The translations under genes and the position numbers were made by a program. The notes beneath the pieces were generated by a model that saw nothing but the letters and a program-made list of their open reading frames with translations, was not told the origin of the DNA and did no database searches. From Burkholderia lata (GTDB lineage: Bacteria > Pseudomonadota > Gammaproteobacteria > Burkholderiales > Burkholderiaceae), in the NCBI RefSeq assembly GCF_902499335.1, contig NZ_CABVQK010000008.1, positions 62,001 to 126,000 on the forward strand: a stretch of 64,000 nucleotides of DNA. Reading direction: 5' to 3'. This document shows positions 54,083 to 62,993 of this stretch, one piece after another (positions within the stretch are counted from its first letter, which is position 1; the number at the start of each line of letters is the position of its first letter).

Positions 54083-56562
54083 CGCGCACGCGTGCCCTGC
54101 CCGCGTGGTCGATGCTGGCGACGGCCGCGGGTGCCGCGCGGGAACCGCGCGATCTCCCGGCCGCGGGCGACGGCTGGATTCCGGCGACCGTGCCGGGCAC
54201 CGTCGCGCAATCGCTCGCGCTCGCCGGCCGGCTCGACGAAGCCGAATCGCTCGACGAGCGCGACCACTGGTACCGGATCGAGCTGCGCGGATACGGGCCG
54301 CGCGTGCTGCGCTTTCACGGCCTCGCGACGCTCGCGCAGGTGTGGCTCGACGACACACCGGTCCTCCACTCCGACAGCATGTTCGTCGCGCACGACGTGC
54401 CCGTATCGCTCGACGGCACGCACCGGCTGATCCTCTGTTTCCGCGCACTCGCCCCGCACCTGCGCGACACGCGCGCGCCGCGCCGGGCGCGGTGGCGCAC
54501 GCGGCTCGCGGAGCCTGCAACACTGCGCACGATCCGCACGTCGATGTTCGGGCACATGCCGGGCTGGTTTCCGCCATACGTGCCGACCGGCCCGTGGCGG
54601 CCAGTGGACGTGCTCGATCCAGCCGACGGGCCCGTTCTCGTCGATTGCGACCTGCACGCGCGCATCGAAGGCGACACGGGCTGGCTCGACGCGGAACTGA
54701 CGTTCGCCGCGCCGCTGCCCGACACGCTCGCGGCACGGTTGTCGTGCGGCCAGCACCACGCGACGCTCGAACGTGCGGGCGCCGACCGTCTGCGCGCCAG
54801 CGTCGCGGTGCCCAACGTGTGCCGCTGGTGGCCGCATACGCACGGCGAGCCGGTGCTGTACGACGTTGCACTGCATATCGGCGACGAACGGCGGCCGCTC
54901 GGCGCGACGGGCTTCCGCACGATCGAGGTCGACACCGGCGCCGACGGCAAGGGCTTCGGGCTGCGCATCAACGGCGTGCCCGTATTCGCGCGCGGCGCGT
55001 GCTGGAGCAGCGCCGCGCCGCTCGCGCTGCACGCCGACGACGCCACCTACGCCCGCCTGCTCGGGCTCGCGCGCGACGCCGGCTTCAACATGATCCGCGT
55101 CGGCGGCACGATGACCTACGAGGCCGACGCCTTTCACGCCTGGTGCGACCGGCTCGGGCTGCTGGTCTGGCAGGATTTCATGTTCGCGAACTTCGACTAT
55201 GCGCTCGACGATCCGGCGTTCGCGGACAACGTCGACCGCGAAGCCCGGCAGTTCCTGTCGCGCCACGGCGCATCGCCGTCGCTTGCCGTACTGTGCGGCG
55301 GCAGCGAGATCGCGCAACAGGCCGCGATGTCCGGGCTCGGGCCGAAGCAGCGCTTCCTCGAGCTGACTGCCGACCGGCTGGCCGGCCAGGCGGCCGCATG
55401 CCGGCCCGATGTGCCGTACGTGCCCGATTCGCCCGACGGCGGCGTGCTGCCGTTCGCGCCGCGCGAACGCGTGTCGCACTACTACGGCGTCGGTGCGTAC
55501 CTGCGCCCGCTCGACGACGCGCGCCGCGCGGACGTGCGCTTCGCGAGCGAATGCCTCGCCTTCTCGAACGTGCCGTGCGACGCGACGCTCGCCGAGCTCG
55601 GCTGGCCCGGCGTGCACGAGCCGCGCTGGAAGGCGGCCGTGCCGCGCGACCCCGGCACGTCGTGGGATTTCGAGGACGTTCGCGATCACTATCTGCAAAC
55701 GCTCTACGACGTCGCGCCCGACCGGCTGCGGCGCGAGGATCCGGCGCGCTACTTCGAGCTGTCACGCGCAGTGATCGCGGACCTGATGCGCGAAACGTTT
55801 TCCGAATGGCGGCGCACCGGCTCGCGCTGTGCCGGCGCGCTCGTCTGGCAGTTCCTGGACGTGATGCCGGGCGCCGGCTGGGGGGTGATCGACGCCGCGC
55901 ACCGGCCGAAATCGGCGTGGCATGCGCTGCGCCAGGTCCTGCAGCCCGTACAGGTGCTACTGGTCGACGAAGGCTTGAACGGGCTCGACGTGCATGTCGT
56001 CAACGAGCGCCCCGCGCCGCTGTCGGCGGCGCTCGAGCTGGTCGCGCTGCGCGACGGCCGCACGCCGGTCGCGCGCGCGGGCTGCCCGGTGCGGATCGCG
56101 GCGCACGACACGGTGCGGATCGGCTCGGCCGAGCTGCTCGGCCGCTTCTTCGACTGGACCTACGCGTACCGCTTCGGGCCCTGCGAGCACGACACCGTCG
56201 TCGCGACGCTGCGCGCCGACGACGGCACGCTGCTGTCGCAGGCGTTCCATTTCCCGTCCCGCACGCATCCGGCCGTGCTGGCGCGCCGAGAACTCGGGCT
56301 GGAGGCATGCGTGTCGCGCACCGGCGACACATGGCACGTCGACATCGACACACGGCACGTCGCGCGGCATGTCCAGATCGATGCGCCGGGCTACGTGCCG
56401 CGCGACGACTGGTTCCATCTCGCGCCCGGCACGCCGGCGCGCGTCGCGCTCGTTCCGCTTGAAATGATCGGGAAGAATGGGGCCGCGGCGGATGTGCCGC
56501 CGGCCGTGGAAATCCGGGCCGTGAACGCCGCGCGCACGGTGCGCGCCACGCAGGCCGGTTGA
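54079..56562 (+). CDS. glycoside hydrolase family 2 (beta-mannosidase-like) protein
   Basis: 827-aa GH2 protein: jelly-roll sugar-binding domain (about 25-185), Ig-like domain (about 187-285), TIM barrel (about 290-600) and C-terminal domains. Probable acid/base E410 in LCGGSE and nucleophile E491 in FASECLAF are both present, as in beta-mannosidases. No signal peptide, so it should act in the cytoplasm on a small or lipid-linked glycoside. Start GTG 54079 overlaps the DUF1839 stop (GTGA). Its presence links the aminoacyl-carrier system to a sugar. Confidence 0.87.
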   Translation: MTRTRALPAWSMLATAAGAAREPRDLPAAGDGWIPATVPGTVAQSLALAGRLDEAESLDERDHWYRIELRGYGPRVLRFHGLATLAQVWLDDTPVLHSDSMFVAHDVPVSLDGTHRLILCFRALAPHLRDTRAPRRARWRTRLAEPATLRTIRTSMFGHMPGWFPPYVPTGPWRPVDVLDPADGPVLVDCDLHARIEGDTGWLDAELTFAAPLPDTLAARLSCGQHHATLERAGADRLRASVAVPNVCRWWPHTHGEPVLYDVALHIGDERRPLGATGFRTIEVDTGADGKGFGLRINGVPVFARGACWSSAAPLALHADDATYARLLGLARDAGFNMIRVGGTMTYEADAFHAWCDRLGLLVWQDFMFANFDYALDDPAFADNVDREARQFLSRHGASPSLAVLCGGSEIAQQAAMSGLGPKQRFLELTADRLAGQAAACRPDVPYVPDSPDGGVLPFAPRERVSHYYGVGAYLRPLDDARRADVRFASECLAFSNVPCDATLAELGWPGVHEPRWKAAVPRDPGTSWDFEDVRDHYLQTLYDVAPDRLRREDPARYFELSRAVIADLMRETFSEWRRTGSRCAGALVWQFLDVMPGAGWGVIDAAHRPKSAWHALRQVLQPVQVLLVDEGLNGLDVHVVNERPAPLSAALELVALRDGRTPVARAGCPVRIAAHDTVRIGSAELLGRFFDWTYAYRFGPCEHDTVVATLRADDGTLLSQAFHFPSRTHPAVLARRELGLEACVSRTGDTWHVDIDTRHVARHVQIDAPGYVPRDDWFHLAPGTPARVALVPLEMIGKNGAAADVPPAVEIRAVNAARTVRATQAG

Positions 56563-56608
56563 CGCGACGCTCGCGGCGGCTGAAAGCCGCGAGCGCCCCT
56601 GTCGAATC

Positions 56609-58000
56609 TCAGTCGGACGAGCCCGTGCCGCGCGGCCGCTCGATCCCGTATGCCTCCATCCAGCGATACAGCGTCGCGCGCGACACGCCGAGTTCGCGTG
56701 CCGACGCCGCGACGCGCCCGCGCGTGCGCAGCAGCGCCGTTTCGATTGCCTCGCGCTCGATCGACTTGCGGATGTCGGCCACCGACGGTGACGCGGCATC
56801 GAGGCAGTATTCGAGTTCGAGATCCTGCGCGGTAATCAGGCGCCCTTCCGTCATCACGACCGCGCGGCGCACGCGGTTGATCAGCTCGCGGACATTGCCC
56901 GGCCAGTCGTGCTTGTAGAGTGCCGTGATCGCATCCGTCGAGAATCCGCGCACGCGGTGGCGCGCGTCGCCGCGGAAACGCTCCAGCATGTGATGCGCGA
57001 GCAGTTCGATGTCCTTGCCGCGCGCGCGCAGCGGCGGCTGGTCGATCCGCATCACGCACAGACGGTGGAACAGGTCCGGCCGGAAGCGCCCTTCCTCCAT
57101 TGCGCCGCGCAGGTCGACGTGTGTCGCCGACACGATCCGGACATCGACCGGCACCGGATCGCTACCGCCCAGGCGATGGATGGCGCGTTCCTGCAGAAAA
57201 CGCAGCAGGCTCGCCTGGCTCTCGTGCGGCAGGTCGCCGATCTCGTCGAGCAGCAACGTGCCACCGTTCGCCGCTTCGACATAGCCGATCTTGCGCGCGT
57301 TCGCGCCGGTAAATGCGCCGCGCTCATAGCCGAATAGCTCGGATTGCAGCAGATGGGGCGGAATGGCGCCGCAGTTGACCGCGACGAACGGGCCGTTGCG
57401 GCGCTCCGAGTGACGATGGATCGCGACGGCCGTCAGCTCCTTGCCGGTCCCCGTTTCGCCGAACACGAACACCGGTGCGTCCGTGCGCGCGAAGCGCCGC
57501 ACCGTATCGAACAGCCGCAGCATCGCGCTGCAGGTGCCGACGATGCCTTTCTCTTCCGATTCGAGCCGTTCGCGATCGCGCGCGAACAGGCACTCCATGC
57601 CGTACGCATGGCCGACCGTATCGGCGATCCGCTGATGCGATGCGGGCAATGTGACGTAATCGAAGCAATAGTCGCGCAACAGCGCGCGCACGTTCGGCGA
57701 AGCCGTCTGGCCGACGTCGACGAGTGCGACCCAGACGACGTCGCGCATCGACGCGCAGGTCGACGCGATGCTGCCGATCGCATCGGCATGGCCACCGCTC
57801 AGGTCGAGGATGCCGCAGGTGATTTCGCCCGACGTGTCGCGCAGCTCGCTCGCCTGCGCGACGATCGACACTTTCCAGTCGCGCCGCGCCAGTTCCTTTC
57901 GCAGCATGACGGACGGCGACTGCGTCCAGTAAATCAGCGGACGCTGCCCGTTGCCACTCCCCGCGCCGGCGCTCTTATCGCGCGTTATTGGCATATTCAT
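56609..58000 (-). CDS. berB: sigma-54-dependent activator with VpsR-like N-terminus, BerB candidate
   Basis: 463-aa enhancer-binding protein. A degenerate receiver-like N-terminal domain (about 20-150) recalls V. cholerae VpsR and lacks an evident phosphorylation site. The AAA+ domain has Walker A GETGTGKE, the sigma-54 contact GAFTGA, Walker B GGTLLLDEIGD and the arginine region GGSDPVPVDVR. A Fis-type HTH ends the protein (VAASARELGVSRATLYRWMEAYG). In B. cenocepacia BerB binds c-di-GMP and drives RpoN-dependent transcription of berA; the matching promoter is at 48909-48924. It is convergent with the GH2 gene. Symbol inferred from architecture and locus. Confidence 0.82.
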   Translation of the reverse strand: MNMPITRDKSAGAGSGNGQRPLIYWTQSPSVMLRKELARRDWKVSIVAQASELRDTSGEITCGILDLSGGHADAIGSIASTCASMRDVVWVALVDVGQTASPNVRALLRDYCFDYVTLPASHQRIADTVGHAYGMECLFARDRERLESEEKGIVGTCSAMLRLFDTVRRFARTDAPVFVFGETGTGKELTAVAIHRHSERRNGPFVAVNCGAIPPHLLQSELFGYERGAFTGANARKIGYVEAANGGTLLLDEIGDLPHESQASLLRFLQERAIHRLGGSDPVPVDVRIVSATHVDLRGAMEEGRFRPDLFHRLCVMRIDQPPLRARGKDIELLAHHMLERFRGDARHRVRGFSTDAITALYKHDWPGNVRELINRVRRAVVMTEGRLITAQDLELEYCLDAASPSVADIRKSIEREAIETALLRTRGRVAASARELGVSRATLYRWMEAYGIERPRGTGSSD

Positions 58001-59452
58001 AACGAACCATCACTTTCTCCACTCCGCGAACCGTTCGCGTGCGCTGCGGCCGGCGGCGCATGGCCGCCTTTCCGCGCTGCGTTTCCGCAGCTTTGGCGAA
58101 GATCGAAACTGCACACGGCGAGAGCCCCCGGAGGTCGAGCCGGATGTCATCCGGCCTCGTTGTCATCGAACTCGAAGGGAACGCGCGGCTGCGGGAGCCA
58201 CGACGTTCCCGCTTTGACGCGACCCGCCATCCAGGCGAAGCGCATCGGCAGACGGGAATGCCGTCGGCATCTGCGTCACGTCGTACACGACCGTTGCGCA
58301 CGATGCTGAACCGGATGGCCGCCAACCCGTTCCAGGAATGACCGCCGCATTTCATCCGCTCCTGAATTTACACCCCGTTTCGAGATGGGCTTGTTACCAA
58401 AAGATAATCCTGAATCAACCGGTTACGCGACCGGTCGCCCCGCACCACGCGCGTTTGACCACTGAGATTTGATTATCTATGAGCATTCCAGTCAATCAGT
58501 GGCAAATACTACTTTTCCGCAAAATGGGGGCGGTCGATTGCCTGTTATTTCCATCGAAATCCCCGGGAAAGACCGATACCGCATTCCACTCGCCACATAA
58601 TCGCGCGCACTGCCGATCGGCCGCATCGTATCGCGACGGCGCGCGGCCCGCTCATTCCCCGCTCGTCCGTTACATGCCGTAATCAACCGCACCGCATCGC
58701 GCATCACGTTTCGCGGTGCCGACGCACGGCGGCACACATGCCGCTCGCGCCGGGCGTTCGCCGGTGAGTCGTCATTGCCACGTGTGAAATCGGTCGTGCC
58801 GGCGCTCGTCTCCCGCAATGCAGCATCGTGGTCCGGCGCGCGACGCACCGGCACGTCGCGACCGGGTCCGGCGCGCCGTCGGTACGGATGGGGTCTGCCT
58901 GTTGTCGTCATCGGCCAGGCGCCATCGCCTGATCGCAAGCGGCAACAACGGCAGATCGCTGCGGTAGCGCATGCGTGCAGACAACGGCATGCGGATGAAG
59001 GACGTGTGCACCGCTCAGGCACGCACGCTCCTGAAGGAATTCGACGCGGCTGCACACGGTCGGCCTGCGCGATGCAGCCGACCGCGTGCATGAGAGTGTG
59101 CCCGGCACCGCCATGCACGATCGGCCCGTCGTGAACGCTCGCAATCTTCAAGTCTGCCCCCGGGGTCTTTATTGACATTCGATGCTGACTGGCCGCGCAT
59201 CGAGGCGGGCCGCCAGGATGGGTCAATTATGGAAAAGCACCGGCCGCCGCGGTGTGTGCTACCGCACCTTGCGACGCTCGCGCGGCACGCCGGGGCCGCG
59301 CATGCCGCACCGGCCGGGCGAATCCGGATCGTGAGTGCGCTTTCGAACAGACCGGCGCACCGTGCACCCGGATGATGAGGATCGCCGCGCTGCACGGAAC
59401 GATCGCGTCCGTGCGGCACGGCGTGCCGAAGGCATCACGCGAGGACAGCATC
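58001..59452. other. 1452-bp region without a supported gene
   Basis: Between the BerB candidate and the GNAT gene. Open frames exist on both strands but are Arg/Cys-rich shadows without ribosome sites or family motifs. AT-rich patches at 58395-58420 and 58465-58530 and TTGACA near 59173 may carry promoters for the divergent genes. No good -24/-12 element was found. Confidence 0.6.
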
Positions 59453-60037
59453 ATGGAATGGCATTGTTGTGAATTCGAACATCTGGGCGCCGTCGATCTC
59501 TATGCAATCCTGCGCGCGCGCAACGCCGTGCTGGTGGTCGAGGACGCGCACACGCATCTCGACATCGACGGCAAGGACGCCGGCGCGCTGCATGTCTATG
59601 CACTCGTGCGCGACAGCGACACGACGGAAGTCGCGGCATACGCGCGCATCCTGCCCGGTGACGACATCGACCCGGACGTCGTGATCGACAAGGTGCTGAC
59701 AAGCGAAAGCCGCCGCGACGACGATACGCTCGAGCGGCTGATCGAGCGCGCACTCACCGCCGCTCAGGCGGCATGGCCCGACGCCGCGGTGCGCACGCAC
59801 GTCCCGGCGCTGCGCCAGGCGTTCTACAAGCGTTTCGGATTCCGCAAGGCCTATGGCCCGTATCTCGAACAGGGGGCGCCATTCGTCGGCCTGGTGCGAT
59901 CAGCCGACCGCGCCGCAGGCGCGCTGCGCAGCCTGCTGTCCCGGGCTGTTTCCGCACACCGGCCGCGCAACGACGACGCGCGCGCCGACAGCCGCACGCA
60001 CAACCGGCAGCCCGCCGACACCGGAGCCAATCGATGA
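59453..60037 (+). CDS. GNAT-family N-acetyltransferase (ElaA-like)
   Basis: 194-aa protein with the ElaA-type start CEFEHLGAVDLYAILRARNAVLVVEDAH and the GNAT beta-strand/acetyl-CoA region HVYALVRDSDTTEVAAYARILPG; the closing strand reads YKRFGFRKAYGPYLEQGAPFVGL. The last ~35 residues are a polar tail. Acceptor unknown. Start ATG 59453 follows GAGGACAGCATC. It overlaps the GDP-mannose enzyme start (ATGA), suggesting a common polysaccharide-related role, for example sugar or precursor acetylation. Confidence 0.82.
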   Translation: MEWHCCEFEHLGAVDLYAILRARNAVLVVEDAHTHLDIDGKDAGALHVYALVRDSDTTEVAAYARILPGDDIDPDVVIDKVLTSESRRDDDTLERLIERALTAAQAAWPDAAVRTHVPALRQAFYKRFGFRKAYGPYLEQGAPFVGLVRSADRAAGALRSLLSRAVSAHRPRNDDARADSRTHNRQPADTGANR

Positions 60038-61596
60038 CCCGCACCCTTCACCCGGTTCCCGAGCCCGACCTGCCGCGCATCCTGCCGGTGATTCTCGCGG
60101 GCGGCTCGGGCACACGGCTGTGGCCGCTGTCGCGCGAGCAGTATCCGAAGCAGCTGATCGAGCTGGTTTCGAACGAATCGCCGCTGTCGGCGACGGCGCG
60201 CCGCCTGAACGGCATCGCGAACGCGTCGCTCGGCGATACGCTGCTGCTGGTCTGCGGCGAGCAGCATCGCGTCATGAGTGCCGCACAGGTGCTCGGCCGC
60301 GCGGCGCCCGCCCGCATCCTGCTCGAACCGGCCGCACGCAACACCGCGCCCGCGCTGACGCTTGCGGCACTCGACGCGAGCCAGCTCGCGGACGATCCCG
60401 TGCTCGCCGTGATGCCGGCCGATCACGTGATCACCGACGTCGGCGCGTTCCAGGATGCGATCGCGCGCGCGGCGCGCTACGCGCAGGAAGGCGCGATCGT
60501 CACGCTCGGCGTGCTGCCGCGTCGCGCGGAAACGGGCTACGGCTACATCCAGGTCAGCGAGCCGCGTGCGGGCCGCTGCGGCGGCCAGGGTGGCTACACA
60601 ATCGGGCGTTTCGTCGAAAAGCCCGATGCGGCACTTGCGGAGCGCTACCTGCAATCGGGCGACTACTGGTGGAACAGCGGGATTTACGTCACGCGCGCCT
60701 CGGTCTGGCTGAAGGCGATCGGCACGCTCGCGCCCGGCATTCTTGCGGCCTGCGAAACCGCATGGCGCGCGGGCATCGCCGAGGATCCTTTCTTCCGGAT
60801 CGATGCGGCCGCCTTCGACGCGTGCCCGTCGGACTCGATCGACTATGCGGTGATGGAACGCCTCACGGAACACGGCGAACTCGGCATCGAAGGCATCGTG
60901 GTACCGCTCGCGGCCGGCTGGTCGGACGTCGGCACCTGGGATGCGATCTGGGAAATCATGCCGAAGGACGATCACGGCAACGTCGCGCGCGGCCCGATCG
61001 TGTTCGAGGACACGCAGGACAGCCTCGTGCGGTCGGAGGGCCGCCTGATCGCGTGCGTCGGGATGAAGGACGTCGTCGTGATCGAGACGCCCGATGCCGT
61101 GCTGGTCGCGAACAAGCACGACGTGCAGCGCGTGAAGAACATCGTCGCGCGCCTGAAGACCGACCGGCGCCCGCAGGCGAGCGAGCACCGCAAGGTGCAG
61201 CGGCCGTGGGGACACTACGATTCGATCGATCTCGGCCAGCGCTTCCAGGTGAAGCGGATCGTCGTCGACCCCGGCAAGCGACTGTCGCTGCAGATGCACT
61301 ATCACCGCGCCGAGCACTGGATCGTCGTGCGCGGCACCGCGAAAGTGACGCGCGGCGACGAGACGTTCCTGCTCTGCGAGAACGAGTCGACGTATATCGC
61401 GGTCGGCGAAGTGCATCGCCTCGAGAATCCCGGCCGGATTCCGCTCGAAATCATCGAGGTGCAGTCGGGCGACTATCTCGGCGAGGACGACATCGTCCGC
61501 TTCGACGATCAGTACGGCCGGCCGACCTGCGCACCGCAGGAGCCGGACGCATCAAAGCCGGCCGCGCTTGCGCTGCCGACGGCGAACGATGCGTGA
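60034..61596 (+). CDS. manC: mannose-1-phosphate guanylyltransferase/mannose-6-phosphate isomerase
   Basis: 520-aa bifunctional enzyme. The N-terminal guanylyltransferase has LAGGSGTRLWPLSREQYPKQ, FVEKPDAALAERY and WWNSGIYV; the C-terminal cupin (about 410-500) is the type II phosphomannose isomerase (RPWGHYDSID, LQMHYHRAEHWIVVRGTAKV). Together they make GDP-mannose from fructose-6-P via mannose-6-P (with a phosphomannomutase). Located next to exopolysaccharide glycosyl genes, it is probably a dedicated supply gene for the Bep-like polymer. Start ATG 60034 overlaps the GNAT gene. Confidence 0.93.
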   Translation: MTRTLHPVPEPDLPRILPVILAGGSGTRLWPLSREQYPKQLIELVSNESPLSATARRLNGIANASLGDTLLLVCGEQHRVMSAAQVLGRAAPARILLEPAARNTAPALTLAALDASQLADDPVLAVMPADHVITDVGAFQDAIARAARYAQEGAIVTLGVLPRRAETGYGYIQVSEPRAGRCGGQGGYTIGRFVEKPDAALAERYLQSGDYWWNSGIYVTRASVWLKAIGTLAPGILAACETAWRAGIAEDPFFRIDAAAFDACPSDSIDYAVMERLTEHGELGIEGIVVPLAAGWSDVGTWDAIWEIMPKDDHGNVARGPIVFEDTQDSLVRSEGRLIACVGMKDVVVIETPDAVLVANKHDVQRVKNIVARLKTDRRPQASEHRKVQRPWGHYDSIDLGQRFQVKRIVVDPGKRLSLQMHYHRAEHWIVVRGTAKVTRGDETFLLCENESTYIAVGEVHRLENPGRIPLEIIEVQSGDYLGEDDIVRFDDQYGRPTCAPQEPDASKPAALALPTANDA

Positions 61597-61623
61597 TGAT
61601 CGTGCCGCCGTTGCCTGCGCGAA

Positions 61624-62913
61624 TCAGTGCACGACAATGGCCGCCGACACGACGTTCTCGATGAACGGCTTGCCGACCGCCTTGATGAAATAGGTGCCCG
61701 CGCGGCTGTCCGGAAGCGGAATGCTCGTCGCATCGGCCGGATAGCGGCCGGCCAGCCTGAACGACGCGGTGCCGAGCTGTTCGTACAGCTCGAGATGGTC
61801 GACGGTTTCCTGATGGGTGATCCGGACGGTCACGCTCGCACCCACGGGCTGTGCGTCGATCGCGGTACAACTGGCAATGCCGGTTTCGAGCGCGCTCCCC
61901 TCCTCGTAGTCGTTCCACGTAATCAACTGGACGAACGGCAACTGCTGCCGCGCGCTGTAGCGCTCGTTGATGCTCTTGAACGTATCGAGCCAGGTTTTCC
62001 CGCACGATGGCGCGAGAAAGCGCGGCGCCGCGGCGCCCCACGATGCCTTCGAATCGTCGAACCCGCTCCATGCGCCGCCGACCGTGATCGTGCCCGGCGG
62101 CTGGTTCCGCGCGATGTTGTAGAAGCGCTCGCGATACAGCAGGTCGTGCCGCGTACCGGCTGCCTGCGGCGTGGCCCACGACGACGGTTGCGCCCAGACA
62201 TACGCGCCCTTGCCATACGGAAGATCGAAGCCTTGCACCAGCGTATGGATCCAGTAGATGTCGGGATACGCCGCATGAATGCGCGCCCAGTCGGCCTTCC
62301 CGACTGCGTCCATCCCGAACTCGGACACGACCGGATGGCCGTCATGACGCAGATACTGGTCCGACGTGAAGTATTCGCGGCTGATGTACGCCAGGTTGTT
62401 CAGGATCGTCGCGGTCAGGTCGCAGCCGCGACACGGATTGAACTTGAAGGAGCCGCTGTCGATCATGATCGAGAACGTCATCCCGGGAAACTTCGCCAGT
62501 TCAGGCAGGGACGCCCGCCATGCCGTGTCGACGAAATGCCCCTCGCCGTACCAGTCGACGATCACGCCGTCGATGCCGCGCGAGCGCATGTCGGCAAAGG
62601 TACGAAAAGCCTGGTGCGGATCGTCGGATCGGTAGCCGACGTTCACGCCTCGCGGGTCGGGCCCCCACCACGGCAGGTAATGGGCCAGCACCTGCGTCGT
62701 ACTGCCCGGGTACAGCAACGTATGCACGTCGATCTTCGATATCGACGACGTGCCGCCGAGCAGGCCGTTCGACGAGCCCTTGAAATCGCGGCTGGCGGAC
62801 GTATTGGCCGGCGCGAGCGCCGCCACCCGCACACCGTCATGGCAGTAGCCGTGACCGGCCGACAACGCCAGTGCACCAAGCGCGACCGCCGCGATGCGTC
62901 GACATGCCCGCAT
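61624..62913 (-). CDS. secreted GH71/GH99-like protein
   Basis: 429-aa exported protein (signal peptide ~1-23, MRACRRIAAVALGALALSAG...). The core (about 60-340) has the GH99/GH71-like blocks AHYLPWWGPD, DGVIVDWYGEG, YWIHTLVQGFD and ITWNDYEEGSALETG with the acidic pair. GH99 enzymes act on alpha-mannosidic bonds in endo fashion; here mannose chemistry next door fits a hydrolase or modifier of the extracellular polysaccharide. The C-terminal ~90 residues look like an Ig/FN3-like domain. Convergent with manC and 80 bp downstream of the glycosyltransferase gene. Confidence 0.83.
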   Translation of the reverse strand: MRACRRIAAVALGALALSAGHGYCHDGVRVAALAPANTSASRDFKGSSNGLLGGTSSISKIDVHTLLYPGSTTQVLAHYLPWWGPDPRGVNVGYRSDDPHQAFRTFADMRSRGIDGVIVDWYGEGHFVDTAWRASLPELAKFPGMTFSIMIDSGSFKFNPCRGCDLTATILNNLAYISREYFTSDQYLRHDGHPVVSEFGMDAVGKADWARIHAAYPDIYWIHTLVQGFDLPYGKGAYVWAQPSSWATPQAAGTRHDLLYRERFYNIARNQPPGTITVGGAWSGFDDSKASWGAAAPRFLAPSCGKTWLDTFKSINERYSARQQLPFVQLITWNDYEEGSALETGIASCTAIDAQPVGASVTVRITHQETVDHLELYEQLGTASFRLAGRYPADATSIPLPDSRAGTYFIKAVGKPFIENVVSAAIVVH

Positions 62914-62993
62914 GACATTCCTCTCGAGTGAGTGTTGCGGCCGCGCAGCGAACGCGCGACCGGTATCGTCGGGCGACGAATCCGCGCCGCGCC

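Noticed and set aside
53383..56562. Apparent 1059-aa fusion of the GH2 protein with upstream sequence
   Set aside because: Upstream residues are Arg-rich readings of DUF1839 in another frame; the GTG at 54079 overlaps the DUF1839 stop as in the rest of the operon.
58492..59226. 244-aa minus-strand open frame in the large gap
   Set aside because: Arg/Cys-rich, no ribosome site, no recognisable motif; typical GC-rich shadow.
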